Positions 17,044 through 26,100 of a stretch of DNA of 64,000 bases are shown here, piece after piece; the first letter of the stretch is position 1; each line of letters starts with the position of its first letter. The stretch is taken from contig NZ_JABJWH010000008.1 of NCBI RefSeq assembly GCF_015265435.1, positions 1 to 64,000 of the forward strand, in the 5' to 3' direction. The translations under genes were made by a program, and so were the position numbers. Below the pieces are notes generated by a model. It ran no database searches, was not told where the DNA came from, and worked only from the letters and a program-made list of their open reading frames with translations. This DNA comes from Alloalcanivorax profundimaris. Its GTDB lineage: Bacteria > Pseudomonadota > Gammaproteobacteria > Pseudomonadales > Alcanivoracaceae.

Positions 17044-18092
17044 GGTCGGCTCTCTCCAACGCTCACCCCCTGCAGAGCGGTGATCACCCTGCCCGGCTCC
17101 AGCTGGCGCAGGCAATTCAGGTGGCCCAGGGGGCACTCGCGCTGGAAACAGGGGCTACAGTCCAGCCCCAGACGCTCGATGGCCACCCGTTCGCCGAGCG
17201 GCGGCGTAAAGCCCGGAGAAGTGGAGCCATACACCGCGACAAGAGGCCGGTTGAGGGCGGCGGCGATGTGCATCAGCCCGGAATCGTTGCTGACCACGGC
17301 ATCGGTGGCGGAGAGCAGATCCACCGCCTGCTCCAGGCTGGTGGCGCCGGCCAGGATGCGCGCCTCGCCCCGTTGCTCTTCGGGCAGATCGGCGATGATG
17401 GCGTCCGCCACCGGCCGGTCCTTGCCGGAGCCGAACAGCCACACCCGGCCGCCCTTGCCGATCCAGTCCCGGGCCACGGCGGCGTAGTGGTACTCCGGCC
17501 AGCGCTTGGCGGGGCCGAACTCGGCGCCGGGGCACAGGCCCAGCACCGGCCGGTCGGCGGCCAGATCGTGCTGTTCGCGGGCGGCGGCCACGGCGTCCGG
17601 GTCCACTTCCAGGTGCGGAGGGCGGATCTCGTCCAGGGCCGGCACCGGCCCGTCGGCGGCCCGGGCCAGGGCCACGAAACGCTGCACCATGAGCGGGTAG
17701 CGTTCCTTGTCCAGCACGCGCACGTCGTTGAGCAGGCCGTAGCGCATTTCCCCGCGCCAGCCGGTGCGCCTGGGCACCCGGGCCCAGAACGGCAACAAGG
17801 CGGACTTCAGGGAGTTGGGCAGCACATAGGCGTGGTCGTAGCGGCCGCGCAGGGCACGGCCCTCGGCGCGGCGCTGGCGTAGCTTCAGCTCACCATGGCC
17901 GAACGGCAGATCCAGCGGCCGGCGCACTTCGGGCATGCGCGACAGCAGGGGCCGGCACCAGGCCGGCGCCAGCACGTCGATGTCGCAGTCGCCCTGCCGC
18001 TTTAGCTCGGCGAACAGCGTCTGCGCCATCACCATGTCGCCGACCCAGGAGGGGCCGACCACCAGAATGCGTGGGCGCGCCGGATCCGTCAC
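17040..18092 (-). CDS. waaF: ADP-heptose:LPS heptosyltransferase II WaaF
   Basis: WaaF adds the second heptose to the LPS inner core. The 350 residues match the family. ILVVGPSWVGDMVMAQTLFAEL is the heptosyltransferase II N-terminal signature; LCPGAEFGPAKRWPEYHYA and AVVSNDSGLMHIAAALNRPLVAVYGSTSP form the ADP-heptose site, and CSPCFQRECPLGHLNCL is the usual Cys-rich tail. Start is GTG at 18092, 5 bp after ilvE, which fits a continuous transcript; no better ATG lies upstream. First of the seven LPS genes in the operon. Confidence 0.96.
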   Translation of the reverse strand: MTDPARPRILVVGPSWVGDMVMAQTLFAELKRQGDCDIDVLAPAWCRPLLSRMPEVRRPLDLPFGHGELKLRQRRAEGRALRGRYDHAYVLPNSLKSALLPFWARVPRRTGWRGEMRYGLLNDVRVLDKERYPLMVQRFVALARAADGPVPALDEIRPPHLEVDPDAVAAAREQHDLAADRPVLGLCPGAEFGPAKRWPEYHYAAVARDWIGKGGRVWLFGSGKDRPVADAIIADLPEEQRGEARILAGATSLEQAVDLLSATDAVVSNDSGLMHIAAALNRPLVAVYGSTSPGFTPPLGERVAIERLGLDCSPCFQRECPLGHLNCLRQLEPGRVITALQGVSVGESRP

Positions 18093-18097
18093 TCGGT

Positions 18098-19021
18098 TCA
18101 GGACACGTAGGTGAGCCAGTCCTGGTGCTGGTCGGACTTGCCGCGCACCAGATCGAAGTACACCGACTGCAGTTCCTCGGTGATCGGCCCACGCTTGCCC
18201 TCGCCGATGATGCGGCCGTCCAGCTCACGGATCGGGGTTACCTCGGCGGCGGTGCCGGTGAAGAAGGCCTCGTCGGCGATGTACAGCTCGTCCCGGGTGA
18301 TGCGGCGCTCACGGACCTTGTAACCACGCTCCTCGGCCAGCTCGATGATGCTCTTGCGGGTGATGCCGTCCAGGCAGGAGGTCAGTTCCGGAGTGTGCAG
18401 CACGCCGTCGCGGATCACGAACACGTTCTCGCCGGAGCCTTCCGCCACGTAGCCTTCGTTGTCCAGCAGCAGGGCCTCGTCGGCGCCGCCGGACAGGGCT
18501 TCGTTGAGCGCCAGCATGGAGTTCATGTAGCTGCCGGAGGACTTGGCCTTGCACATGGTGATGTTGACGTGGTGGCGGGTGTAGCTGGAGGTGCGCACCT
18601 TGATGCCCAGTTCCAGCGCTTCCGGCGACATGTAGGAGGGCCATTCCCAGCCGGCCACGGCGACGTGCACGGACAGGCCGTTGGCGCGCAGGCCCATGGC
18701 CTCGCTGCCGTAGAACACCAGCGGACGCAGGTAGGCGTGCGGCAGCTTGTTCTCACGGATCACCGTGGTCTGGGCGTCGTTGATCTCCTGCTTGCTGAAC
18801 GGCATCTTCATGGACAGGATCTTGGCGCTGTTGAACAGCCGGTCGGTGTGTTCCTTGAGGCGGAAGATCGCCGGGCCGCGGTCGGTTTCGTAGGCCCGCA
18901 CCCCTTCGAACGCGCCCATGCCGTAATGCAGGGTGTGGGTCAGCACGTGGATCTTGGCGTCGCGCCACGGAACCAGCTCGCCGTCCAACCAGATAACACC
19001 GTCTCTATCAGCCATGGACAT
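18098..19021 (-). CDS. ilvE: Branched-chain amino acid aminotransferase IlvE
   Basis: A PLP enzyme performing the last step of valine, leucine and isoleucine synthesis and the first step of their breakdown. It has 307 residues of fold-type IV. LHYGMGAFEGVRAY, VRTSSYTRHHVN, MCKAKSSGSYMNSMLAL (PLP lysine region), GYVAEGSGENVF and FFTGTAAEVTPIRELDGR are class signatures. Start at 19021 (MSMADRDGVIW, as in Pseudomonas) follows GAGGAGAG at good spacing; another in-frame ATG at 19039 overlaps that site and is unlikely. It lies 28 bp after glnE and 5 bp before waaF, so amino-acid and LPS genes may share a transcript. Confidence 0.97.
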   Translation of the reverse strand: MSMADRDGVIWLDGELVPWRDAKIHVLTHTLHYGMGAFEGVRAYETDRGPAIFRLKEHTDRLFNSAKILSMKMPFSKQEINDAQTTVIRENKLPHAYLRPLVFYGSEAMGLRANGLSVHVAVAGWEWPSYMSPEALELGIKVRTSSYTRHHVNITMCKAKSSGSYMNSMLALNEALSGGADEALLLDNEGYVAEGSGENVFVIRDGVLHTPELTSCLDGITRKSIIELAEERGYKVRERRITRDELYIADEAFFTGTAAEVTPIRELDGRIIGEGKRGPITEELQSVYFDLVRGKSDQHQDWLTYVS

Positions 19022-19049
19022 GGCAGTCTCTCTCCTCATTCAAATAGGG

Positions 19050-21914
19050 TTAGGCGTCCGCAAACCATTGTTCCCAGATCGTCCGAACCCCCTCCCGCAG
19101 ATCGCGGAACTGGGTGTCGTCGACGATGGATTTTTCCTTGCGCAGCGAGGCGCGATGAGCCGCGGACCGGTAGGCCAGGTAGGCTTCCCGCAGCAGGCCG
19201 GCGTCCTGAGCCGGCATCAATTCCAGGGCGGCGAGGGTTTCAAGAAGCCGCACATTGTCGGTGAAACGGGTCAGTTCACCGTGGGAGGAGGCCCATCTAA
19301 GTACACCATATTGCACCATAAATTCGATATCGACGATACCTCCCGGATCCTGCTTGAGATGGAACCGGCCGGGCTGGCGGGCGGCCAGGTGGTCGACCAT
19401 CTTCTCGCGCATGGCCAGCACCTCGCGGCGCAGGGTATCGGCGTCCCGGGCCTGGCACAGAACCTCGTGGCGGATGGCGTCGAAACGCTCCCGGGCGCGG
19501 GCGCAGCCGGCCACCACCCGGGCGCGCACCAGGGCCTGGTGCTCCCAGGTCCAGGCGTCGTGGAGCTGGTATTTCTGGAACGCGTCCATGGACGACACCA
19601 GCAGGCCGGCGCTGCCGCTGGGACGCAGCCGGGTGTCCACCTCGTAGAGCTGGCCGCTCATGGTGCGGGTGGAGAGGATGTGCACGATGCGCTGGCCCAG
19701 ACGGGCGTAAAACTGCTCGTTGGAGACCGGCTTGTCGCCGTCGGTGCTGCCGCCGGAGGCGGCGTCGTGCAGGAATACCAGATCCAGGTCGGAGTTGTGG
19801 CCCAGCTCGATGCCGCCCAGCTTACCGTAGCCCACCACCACGAAATCCGGGTTGCAGGGCTGGCCGTCGGTGCGCTCGGGACGCCCGTGGCGCTCCACCA
19901 GGGGCTCCCAGGCCAGCAGCACCACCTGGTTGAGAATCGCCTCGGCGAGCCAGGTGAGGTAGTCGCTGACCTTCATCAGCGGCAGCACCTCGGTGACCTC
20001 GGAGGCGGCCACCCGCAGCAGATGGGCCTGCTTGAAATTGCGCAGCACCTCCATTTGCTGTTCCAGGTCGTCCTCGGCCACGCGCAGCAGTTGCTGGCGC
20101 AGCTCGTCGTCGAGCTGGGCGCGGTTGGGCGGTGAATACAGAGTGCTCACGTCCAGCAGTTCGTCGAGCAGCACCGGGTGGCGGGCCAGACGCTCGGCGA
20201 TCCAGGGACTGGCGCCGGACAGCTTGACCAGCTGGGTGAGCGCGCCGGGGTTTTCCACCAGCAGGGCGATGTAGGCGCTGCGCCGCGCCACCGACTCGAT
20301 GAAGGCCACCAGCCGTCCGGCGGTGACCTGGCCGTGGCCCTGGTAGCCCAGGGCCTCCAGCAGCAGCGGCATGAGCCGGTCCAGGCGCTCACGGCCGATG
20401 CGCTGCATGTTCATCACCGCCCGGGACTCACGCAGGGTTTCCAGGGCCGCCAGCACCTCCTCGGGCTCCTGGACGCCGACCCCGGCCAGGCGCGCCACGG
20501 CGTCGTCCCGGTCCAGCTGGCCGAGCCACAGGTCGAGCAATTCCTGGTCGCCCTCGGACACCTCGGTTTCTTCCTGGGGATCGGCGATCACCTGGCTGAA
20601 GTGGAAGCGCACCTGCTCGCGGTGGCGGCGCAGGGCGCGCTCGAAGGCCGGGCGGGCGGAGAAATCCATGGCGAAGGTGAGGCGCTGCCAGCCCAGCTCA
20701 TCGTCGGGCAGGCGCTGGGTCTGGCGGTCATCCACCGCCTGCAGGCGGTGCTCCACGTCGCGCAGGAAGACGTAGGCCTCGCTCAGCTCGGTGACCACGT
20801 CCTCGGGCAGCATGCCCTCCTCGGCCAGGCGCGGCAGCATTCTGATCAGGTTGGGCTCACGCAGGGCCGGCAGCTGGCCGCCGCGAATCAGCTGGAACGC
20901 CTGGACGATGAACTCCACCTCGCGGATGCCGCCGGCGCCCAGCTTGACGTCCGCCTGCATGCCCTTGCGGTTCACCTCGCGCTCGATCAGGGCCTTCATT
21001 TCGCGCAGGGATTCAAAGGCGCCGTAATCAATGTAGCGCCGGTAGACGAAGGGGTTGAGCCGCTCGATCAACCGCCCGCCGGCGTCCAGATCGCCGGCCA
21101 CCGGGCGCATCTTGATCAGGGCGTAGCGTTCCCATTCCCGACCCTGGTTCTCGTAGTAGTGCTCCATGGCGTCGAAGCCGATGGCCAGGGCGCCGCTCTT
21201 GCCCCAGGGGCGCAGCCGCATATCCACGCGGAACACGAAACCGTCGGCGGTGTTCTGGTCGAGCACCTTGATCAGCTGCTGGCCCAGGCGCAGGAAGAAC
21301 TGGTGGTGGGTCAGATTGCGGCGCTCGCCGGGGATCTCGCCCTCGTGCTCGTAGGCGAAGATCAGGTCGATGTCCGAGGACAGATTGAGCTCCCGGGCGC
21401 CCAGCTTGCCCATGGCCAGCACCACCAGCCGGACCGGGTCGCCGTTCTCGTCCCGGGGCGTGCCGTTGCGCTCGCAGGCCCAGCCGTGCAGGCGCTCCAG
21501 GGCAGTGTCGATGAGGGTATCGGCGAGCAGGGACAGGTCCGCCACGGTGGCGTGGTAGTCCGCCAGGCCGGTCAGATCCCGCCAGATCAGGCGCACCATG
21601 TGGCGGTGCCGCAGGCGGCGCAGGGCGGCCTTCAGGGCGTCCTCGTCATCGCAGGCCATCACCGCCGCGCGCACCTGTTCGCCCAGTTCGGCGCGGTCCA
21701 GCCGTCGCCGCAGCGGGCTGGCGGCCAGCCATTCGCCCAGGCGCGGGTCGCGGATGAATTGCTCGGCCACGTAGTCGGAGCCCGCCCAGACACGGGGCAG
21801 GTCGTTCAACAGGGCGTCGGGGAGCGCGTGGCCCACCTCCTGGAAACGCTGCCAGTGCCGGGTTACCAGCACGGAGAGTTCGTCGGGCAGGCTCGAATAG
21901 TCGGGATCGGTCAT
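19050..21914 (-). CDS. glnE: Bifunctional glutamine synthetase adenylyltransferase/adenylyl-removing enzyme GlnE
   Basis: GlnE adds or removes AMP on glutamine synthetase in response to PII and glutamine, tuning ammonia assimilation. It has 954 residues (E. coli 946). Two nucleotidyltransferase-type domains are visible: the N-terminal one with LGARELNLSSDIDLIFAY and the C-terminal one with LGGIELGHNSDLDLVFLHD, each with the catalytic G-x-S-D-x-D motif. Intervening segments GAGGIREVEFIVQ and DPGGIVDIEFMVQYGVL are also duplicated signatures. The start at 21914 gives MTDPDYSSLPDEL. Order glnE-ilvE-waaF is typical of Pseudomonas. No clear promoter was found in the repeat-filled upstream gap. Confidence 0.97.
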   Translation of the reverse strand: MTDPDYSSLPDELSVLVTRHWQRFQEVGHALPDALLNDLPRVWAGSDYVAEQFIRDPRLGEWLAASPLRRRLDRAELGEQVRAAVMACDDEDALKAALRRLRHRHMVRLIWRDLTGLADYHATVADLSLLADTLIDTALERLHGWACERNGTPRDENGDPVRLVVLAMGKLGARELNLSSDIDLIFAYEHEGEIPGERRNLTHHQFFLRLGQQLIKVLDQNTADGFVFRVDMRLRPWGKSGALAIGFDAMEHYYENQGREWERYALIKMRPVAGDLDAGGRLIERLNPFVYRRYIDYGAFESLREMKALIEREVNRKGMQADVKLGAGGIREVEFIVQAFQLIRGGQLPALREPNLIRMLPRLAEEGMLPEDVVTELSEAYVFLRDVEHRLQAVDDRQTQRLPDDELGWQRLTFAMDFSARPAFERALRRHREQVRFHFSQVIADPQEETEVSEGDQELLDLWLGQLDRDDAVARLAGVGVQEPEEVLAALETLRESRAVMNMQRIGRERLDRLMPLLLEALGYQGHGQVTAGRLVAFIESVARRSAYIALLVENPGALTQLVKLSGASPWIAERLARHPVLLDELLDVSTLYSPPNRAQLDDELRQQLLRVAEDDLEQQMEVLRNFKQAHLLRVAASEVTEVLPLMKVSDYLTWLAEAILNQVVLLAWEPLVERHGRPERTDGQPCNPDFVVVGYGKLGGIELGHNSDLDLVFLHDAASGGSTDGDKPVSNEQFYARLGQRIVHILSTRTMSGQLYEVDTRLRPSGSAGLLVSSMDAFQKYQLHDAWTWEHQALVRARVVAGCARARERFDAIRHEVLCQARDADTLRREVLAMREKMVDHLAARQPGRFHLKQDPGGIVDIEFMVQYGVLRWASSHGELTRFTDNVRLLETLAALELMPAQDAGLLREAYLAYRSAAHRASLRKEKSIVDDTQFRDLREGVRTIWEQWFADA

Positions 21915-21964
21915 GGTGGGCTATTGTCCACGGCCTTGAGGGGAAAGGGCAATGGGAAGATAAA

Positions 21965-22083
21965 CCCGATACAGGATGAAGGATTCAGGATACAGGCGCG
22001 GGTGGGCGCGGCACGAGAGCGGAGGCCCTGCCCGCGCCCGAACACCAGGGCCTTTTTACCCTGCATCCTGAACCCTGTATCGG
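21965..22083. repeat. Imperfect long inverted repeat between glnE and the PilB-like gene
   Basis: The left arm (21966-21996) reads CCGATACAGG, ATGAAGGATT, CAGGATACAGG. The right arm (22059-22083) is its reverse complement without the middle block: CCGATACAGG, GTT, CAGGATGCAGG. Inside, GC-rich pieces (GCGCGGG and CCCGCGC) also pair, so the transcript could fold into one long hairpin. It fills most of the 183-bp gap and may stop or stabilise the PilB-like mRNA before glnE. It differs in sequence from the REP elements elsewhere. Confidence 0.65.
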
Positions 22084-22097
22084 ACGGCCCACGGCCG

Positions 22098-24026
22098 TCA
22101 GAGCAGCACATCCTGGGAGGGCGTCACCCGCATCACTTCCTCGATCGTGGTAAGCCCCCTGGCGACCTTCCGCGCGCCGCTGATGCGCAATGGCTTCATG
22201 CCGTTCTTGACCGCCTGGCGGGTCAGGGTCTCCAGATCCTCGCCCCGGCCCACCATGCCCTTGAGGGCGCCGTTGAACGGCATGGTCTCGTAGACCCCCA
22301 TGCGGCCCAGGTAGCCGGTGCCCCGGCATTCCAGGCAGCCCACGGGCTGCTGGACGGTCTCCGGCATGGCCATCTTGAACGGACGGACCAACTCATGCCA
22401 GGCGTCCGGGTCGGGCGTCGCCGGCGCCTTGCAGTGCGGACACAGGGTGCGCACCAGCCGCTGGGCCATGACGCCGATCACCGTCGCGGAGATCAGATAG
22501 GACGGCACGCCCAGGTCCGCCAGCCGGGTGATCGACGAGGGCGCGTCGTTGGTGTGCAGGGTGGACAGCACCAGGTGGCCGGTGAGCGCCGCCTGGATCG
22601 CCATGTCGGCGGTGGCCAGGTCGCGGATCTCGCCGATCATGATGATGTCCGGGTCCTGGCGCAGCATGGCCTTCACGCCCTGGGCGAAGTCCACCTCGAT
22701 GTTGGCCTGCACCTGCATCTGGTTGAAGCTGGGCTCCACCATCTCGATGGGGTCCTCGATGGTGCAGACATTGACCTCGCTGGTGGCCAGTTGCTTGAGG
22801 GTGGAATACAGGGTGGTGGTCTTGCCGGAGCCGGTGGGGCCGGTGACGAACACGATGCCGTGGGTGTGGGCGGTCATCGCCCGCCAGTGCTCGTGGTCCT
22901 CGCGGCTGAAGCCAAGCTGGGCGAAGCTGCGCACCAGCACGTCCGGGTCGAAGATACGCATCACCATCTTCTCGCCGAAGGCGGTGGGCAGGGTGGAGAT
23001 GCGCAGTTCCACCTCGTCGCCGTCCGGGGATTTGGTCTTGAGCCGGCCATCCTGGGGTTTGCGCTTCTCCGCCACGTTGAGCCGGGAGAGGATCTTCAGG
23101 CGGCTGGTGACCGCCGCCATGATCGCCGCCGGCAGCTCGTAGACGTCGTGCAGCACGCCATCGATGCGAAAGCGCATCCGCCCCTGATCCCGGCGCGGCT
23201 CCAGGTGAATGTCGCTGGCGCGCTGGGAAAAGGCGTACTGCAGGATCCAGTCGACGATGTTGACGATGTGCTGGTCGTCGGCGTCGTGGTGGCCCTTGCC
23301 CACTTCCAGCAGTTGCTCGAAGTTGGTGATGTTGGAGAGTTCCTGGCCGCCGGCCCGGGCGGCGCCGGCGATGGAGCGGCTCAGGTTGTAGAACTCGATG
23401 CGGTAGCGGCGCAGCTGCTCCGGGTTGGCGAACACGGTCTCCAGCTCCCGCTCGCCAAGCACCTGGCGCAGGTGCTCCCGCCAGTCCAGCTTGAACGGCT
23501 GGTCGCAGGCCACCACCACCCGGTCGCGCAGGCTTTCCAGGGCGACGATGCCATGGCGCTCGGCGAAGGCGTAGCTCATCACCCGGGTGATCCGGTCCAC
23601 ATCCACCTTGAGCGGGTCGATGTGGTAGAGCGGCAGGCCGCTCTTCTCCGCCAACCATTGCGACAGGAACTCCACGTCCAGCACCCGCTGACCGTGGCTC
23701 TGGTCCACCAGCCGGTACTTGGCCACCACTTCCAGCGGATGCCAGTTGAGCTCCTTGTTCTCCCGCGGGGTGGTGGAAATGACATTGAAGTCCTCGCGGC
23801 TGACGCGCTGCTCATCGAGCAGCTCGCGCATCACCCAGCGGACGTCCACTTCCTGGCCCTGGCGGTGCGCGGGCACGGCGGTGACGGACACGGTGTTCCC
23901 CCCTGCGTTCTTCGGTTTCACGCCACTGTAGTCCGCGCCGGGACTTGCCGCCATCCCCGATTCGTCGGAATCTGAACCGGTCCCGGTGGCGCCCGCCGCC
24001 GGGGCCCCGTGGACGGGTCGCGGCAT
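22098..24026 (-). CDS. GspE/PulE/PilB-family secretion ATPase, orphan
   Basis: A 642-residue traffic ATPase of the type II secretion/type IV pilus family, which powers assembly of pseudopili or pili at the inner membrane. After a low-complexity N-terminus comes a GspE N-terminal-like domain (about 60-225). The motor core has GPTGSGKTTTLYS (Lys402), MIGEIRDLATADMA with Walker B and HLVLSTLHTNDA. A tetracysteine zinc site (CPHC ... CLEC) lies near the C-terminus. Start at 24026 follows AGAGGGG; an internal ATG (MAASPGADY) is an alternative. No gspF/pilC, pseudopilin or secretin gene accompanies it here, so its system is unknown. It is divergent from the DUF47-PiT pair. Confidence 0.88.
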   Translation of the reverse strand: MPRPVHGAPAAGATGTGSDSDESGMAASPGADYSGVKPKNAGGNTVSVTAVPAHRQGQEVDVRWVMRELLDEQRVSREDFNVISTTPRENKELNWHPLEVVAKYRLVDQSHGQRVLDVEFLSQWLAEKSGLPLYHIDPLKVDVDRITRVMSYAFAERHGIVALESLRDRVVVACDQPFKLDWREHLRQVLGERELETVFANPEQLRRYRIEFYNLSRSIAGAARAGGQELSNITNFEQLLEVGKGHHDADDQHIVNIVDWILQYAFSQRASDIHLEPRRDQGRMRFRIDGVLHDVYELPAAIMAAVTSRLKILSRLNVAEKRKPQDGRLKTKSPDGDEVELRISTLPTAFGEKMVMRIFDPDVLVRSFAQLGFSREDHEHWRAMTAHTHGIVFVTGPTGSGKTTTLYSTLKQLATSEVNVCTIEDPIEMVEPSFNQMQVQANIEVDFAQGVKAMLRQDPDIIMIGEIRDLATADMAIQAALTGHLVLSTLHTNDAPSSITRLADLGVPSYLISATVIGVMAQRLVRTLCPHCKAPATPDPDAWHELVRPFKMAMPETVQQPVGCLECRGTGYLGRMGVYETMPFNGALKGMVGRGEDLETLTRQAVKNGMKPLRISGARKVARGLTTIEEVMRVTPSQDVLL

Positions 24027-24080
24027 CCCCTCTATACTCGCGCCCCACAAATATGACCTTTCCGTTACAGGGTGATCCCC

Positions 24081-24761
24081 ATGTCCTTCGGAAGCTCGAT
24101 CGCCGGCCTGTTCGGCCGCTCCCCCATCAAACCCCTGCAGCAGCACTACGACACGGTGCATGAATGCGCACTGGGTCTCGGTGACTTCTTCGACGCCATC
24201 AGCAGCGGCGACTGGGACCGCGCCAAGGCGGCCCGCCAGCGCGTCGCCGACCTGGAGAACCAGGCCGACGAGATGAAGAAGCAGTTTCGCCTCAACCTGC
24301 CCAAGAGCCTGTTCCTGCCGGTGCCCCGCTCCGATCTGCTGGAGCTGGTCAGCGTGCAGGACAAGGTGGCCAACAAGGCCAAGGACATCGCCGGCCTGAT
24401 GCTCGGCCGGCAGATGACCATCCCCGCCTCCCTGGCCACCGCCATGAACGATTACCTGCAGGGCGCCATCGAGACCTCCGCCCAGGCCCGCAAGGCCATC
24501 AACGAGCTGGACGAACTGGTGGAAACCGGTTTCAGCGGCCGTGAAATCCGCCTGGTGGAGGATCTCATCGAAGAGCTGGACCGCCTGGAGCGGGCCAACG
24601 ATGAACAACAAATCACCATCCGCTCGCAGCTGTTTGAGCTGGAAGACAAGCTGCCGCCGGTGGACGTGATCTTCCTTTACAAAATCATCGACTGGATCGG
24701 CGATCTGGCCGACCGGGCCCAGAAGGTGGGCGGCCGTCTGCAGCTGCTGCTCGCCCGGTAA
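24081..24761 (+). CDS. DUF47/TIGR00153 family protein (PhoU-like, PiT partner)
   Basis: A 226-residue, all-helical cytoplasmic protein of the TIGR00153 family, related in fold to PhoU. The opening IAGLFGRSPIKPLQQHY and the segments KKQFRLNLPKSLFLPVPRSDLLELV, QDKVANKAKDIAGLMLGRQM and DWIGDLADRAQKVGGRLQLLLAR are family hallmarks. Members sit beside low-affinity phosphate transporters and are thought to regulate them or help metal-phosphate uptake. Here the PiT gene follows after 33 bp, making a two-gene operon. I chose ATG 24081 (MSFGSS) over ATG 24072 because of spacing to GGGTGAT; either is possible. Confidence 0.93.
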   Translation: MSFGSSIAGLFGRSPIKPLQQHYDTVHECALGLGDFFDAISSGDWDRAKAARQRVADLENQADEMKKQFRLNLPKSLFLPVPRSDLLELVSVQDKVANKAKDIAGLMLGRQMTIPASLATAMNDYLQGAIETSAQARKAINELDELVETGFSGREIRLVEDLIEELDRLERANDEQQITIRSQLFELEDKLPPVDVIFLYKIIDWIGDLADRAQKVGGRLQLLLAR

Positions 24762-24794
24762 AAACCACTCAGCACCAAGACCAGGGGTTCCTCA

Positions 24795-26063
24795 ATGGAG
24801 TGGATGCTCGAACACAGCATGCTGATGCTGCTCATCGCCGGCGCTTTCGGCTTTCTGATGGCCTGGGGCGTGGGCGCCAACGACGTCGCCAACGCCATGG
24901 GGACCTCGGTGGGTGCCGGGGCACTGACCGTCAAGCAGGCGGTGCTGATCGCCATCATCTTCGAATTCGCCGGGGCCTACCTGGCCGGCGGCGAGGTCAC
25001 CGCCACGGTGCGCAAGGGCATCGTCGACGCCGGGGTGTTCAGCGAAACGCCCCACTACCTGATCTACGGCATGCTGGCCGCCCTGCTGGCGGCGGGCATC
25101 TGGCTGGTGGTGGCCTCCTGGGCCGGCTGGCCGGTGTCCACCACCCACTCCATCGTCGGCGCCATCGTCGGCTTCGCCGCCGTGGGCGTGGGCATGGACG
25201 CGGTGCACTGGGAGAAAGTGGGGTCCATCGTCGCCAGCTGGGTCACCTCGCCGCTGCTGGCCGGCTTCATCTCCTTCTTCCTGATCAAGAGCGTGCACCG
25301 CCTGGTGCTCAACCACGACGACCCCTTCCAGCGCGCCAAGCGCGTGGTGCCCTTCTACATGTTCCTGGTCGGCTATGTGCTCACCGCCGTGACCCTGGTG
25401 AAGGGCCTCAAGCACATCGGCCTGGACGTGAGCTTCGCCGCCAGCCTGGCCTGGGCGCTGATCGGCGGCGTGGCGGTGGCGCTGCTGGGCGGCGCCATTC
25501 TGTCGCGCATCCAGCCCGATCCGGAAGCCGACAAGGACTTCCGCTACAGCTCCGTGGAACGCATCTTCGCGGTGCTGATGATCTTCACCGCCTGCGCCAT
25601 GGCCTTCGCCCACGGCTCCAACGACGTGGCCAACGCGGTGGGCCCGCTGGCGGCGATCAACAGCGTCATCGTCAACGAAGGCGCCATCGGCGAGGCCGCC
25701 ACCATGCCCAGCTGGATTCTGCTGGTGGGCGCCATGGGCATCGTCTTCGGCCTGGCCATTCTCGGCGCCCGGGTGATGGCCACCGTGGGCACCAAGATCA
25801 CCGCCCTGACCCCCAGCCGCGGCTTCGCCGCCGAGCTGGGCGCCGCCACCACCGTGGTGCTGGCCTCCGGCACCGGCCTGCCGATCTCCACCACCCACAC
25901 CCTGGTGGGGGCGGTGCTCGGCGTGGGCATGGCGCGCGGCATCGGCTCGCTGAACCTGCGCGTGATCGGCACCATCTTCACCTCCTGGGTGGTGACGCTG
26001 CCGGCGGGGGCGCTGCTGTCGATTCTGTTCTTCTACTTCTTCAAGGGGCTTTTCGGGGCGTAG
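24795..26063 (+). CDS. Inorganic phosphate transporter, PiT family
   Basis: A 422-residue inner-membrane symporter that takes up phosphate, usually as a metal-phosphate complex, using the proton gradient. The two PiT signature repeats are clear: GANDVANAMGTSVGAGALTV near residue 30 and AFAHGSNDVANAVGPLAAI near residue 275. WPVSTTHSIVGAIVGF and LPISTTHTLVGAVLG are the paired second halves, showing the internal duplication. About ten hydrophobic segments flank a central hydrophilic loop. It is downstream of its usual DUF47 partner. Low-affinity constitutive uptake is the expected role; no Pho box was seen. Confidence 0.94.
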   Translation: MEWMLEHSMLMLLIAGAFGFLMAWGVGANDVANAMGTSVGAGALTVKQAVLIAIIFEFAGAYLAGGEVTATVRKGIVDAGVFSETPHYLIYGMLAALLAAGIWLVVASWAGWPVSTTHSIVGAIVGFAAVGVGMDAVHWEKVGSIVASWVTSPLLAGFISFFLIKSVHRLVLNHDDPFQRAKRVVPFYMFLVGYVLTAVTLVKGLKHIGLDVSFAASLAWALIGGVAVALLGGAILSRIQPDPEADKDFRYSSVERIFAVLMIFTACAMAFAHGSNDVANAVGPLAAINSVIVNEGAIGEAATMPSWILLVGAMGIVFGLAILGARVMATVGTKITALTPSRGFAAELGAATTVVLASGTGLPISTTHTLVGAVLGVGMARGIGSLNLRVIGTIFTSWVVTLPAGALLSILFFYFFKGLFGA

Positions 26064-26100
26064 GTGGCTGCCGCGCCCCCTCGCTGGCTATACTTCCCCG

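Noticed and set aside
20178-23975. A 1265-codon open frame on the plus strand, antisense to glnE and the PilB-like gene
   Set aside because: Composition is Gly/His/Gln/Val-rich, no motif is visible, and the opposite strand has two clear genes with family signatures; it is a GC-driven shadow frame.
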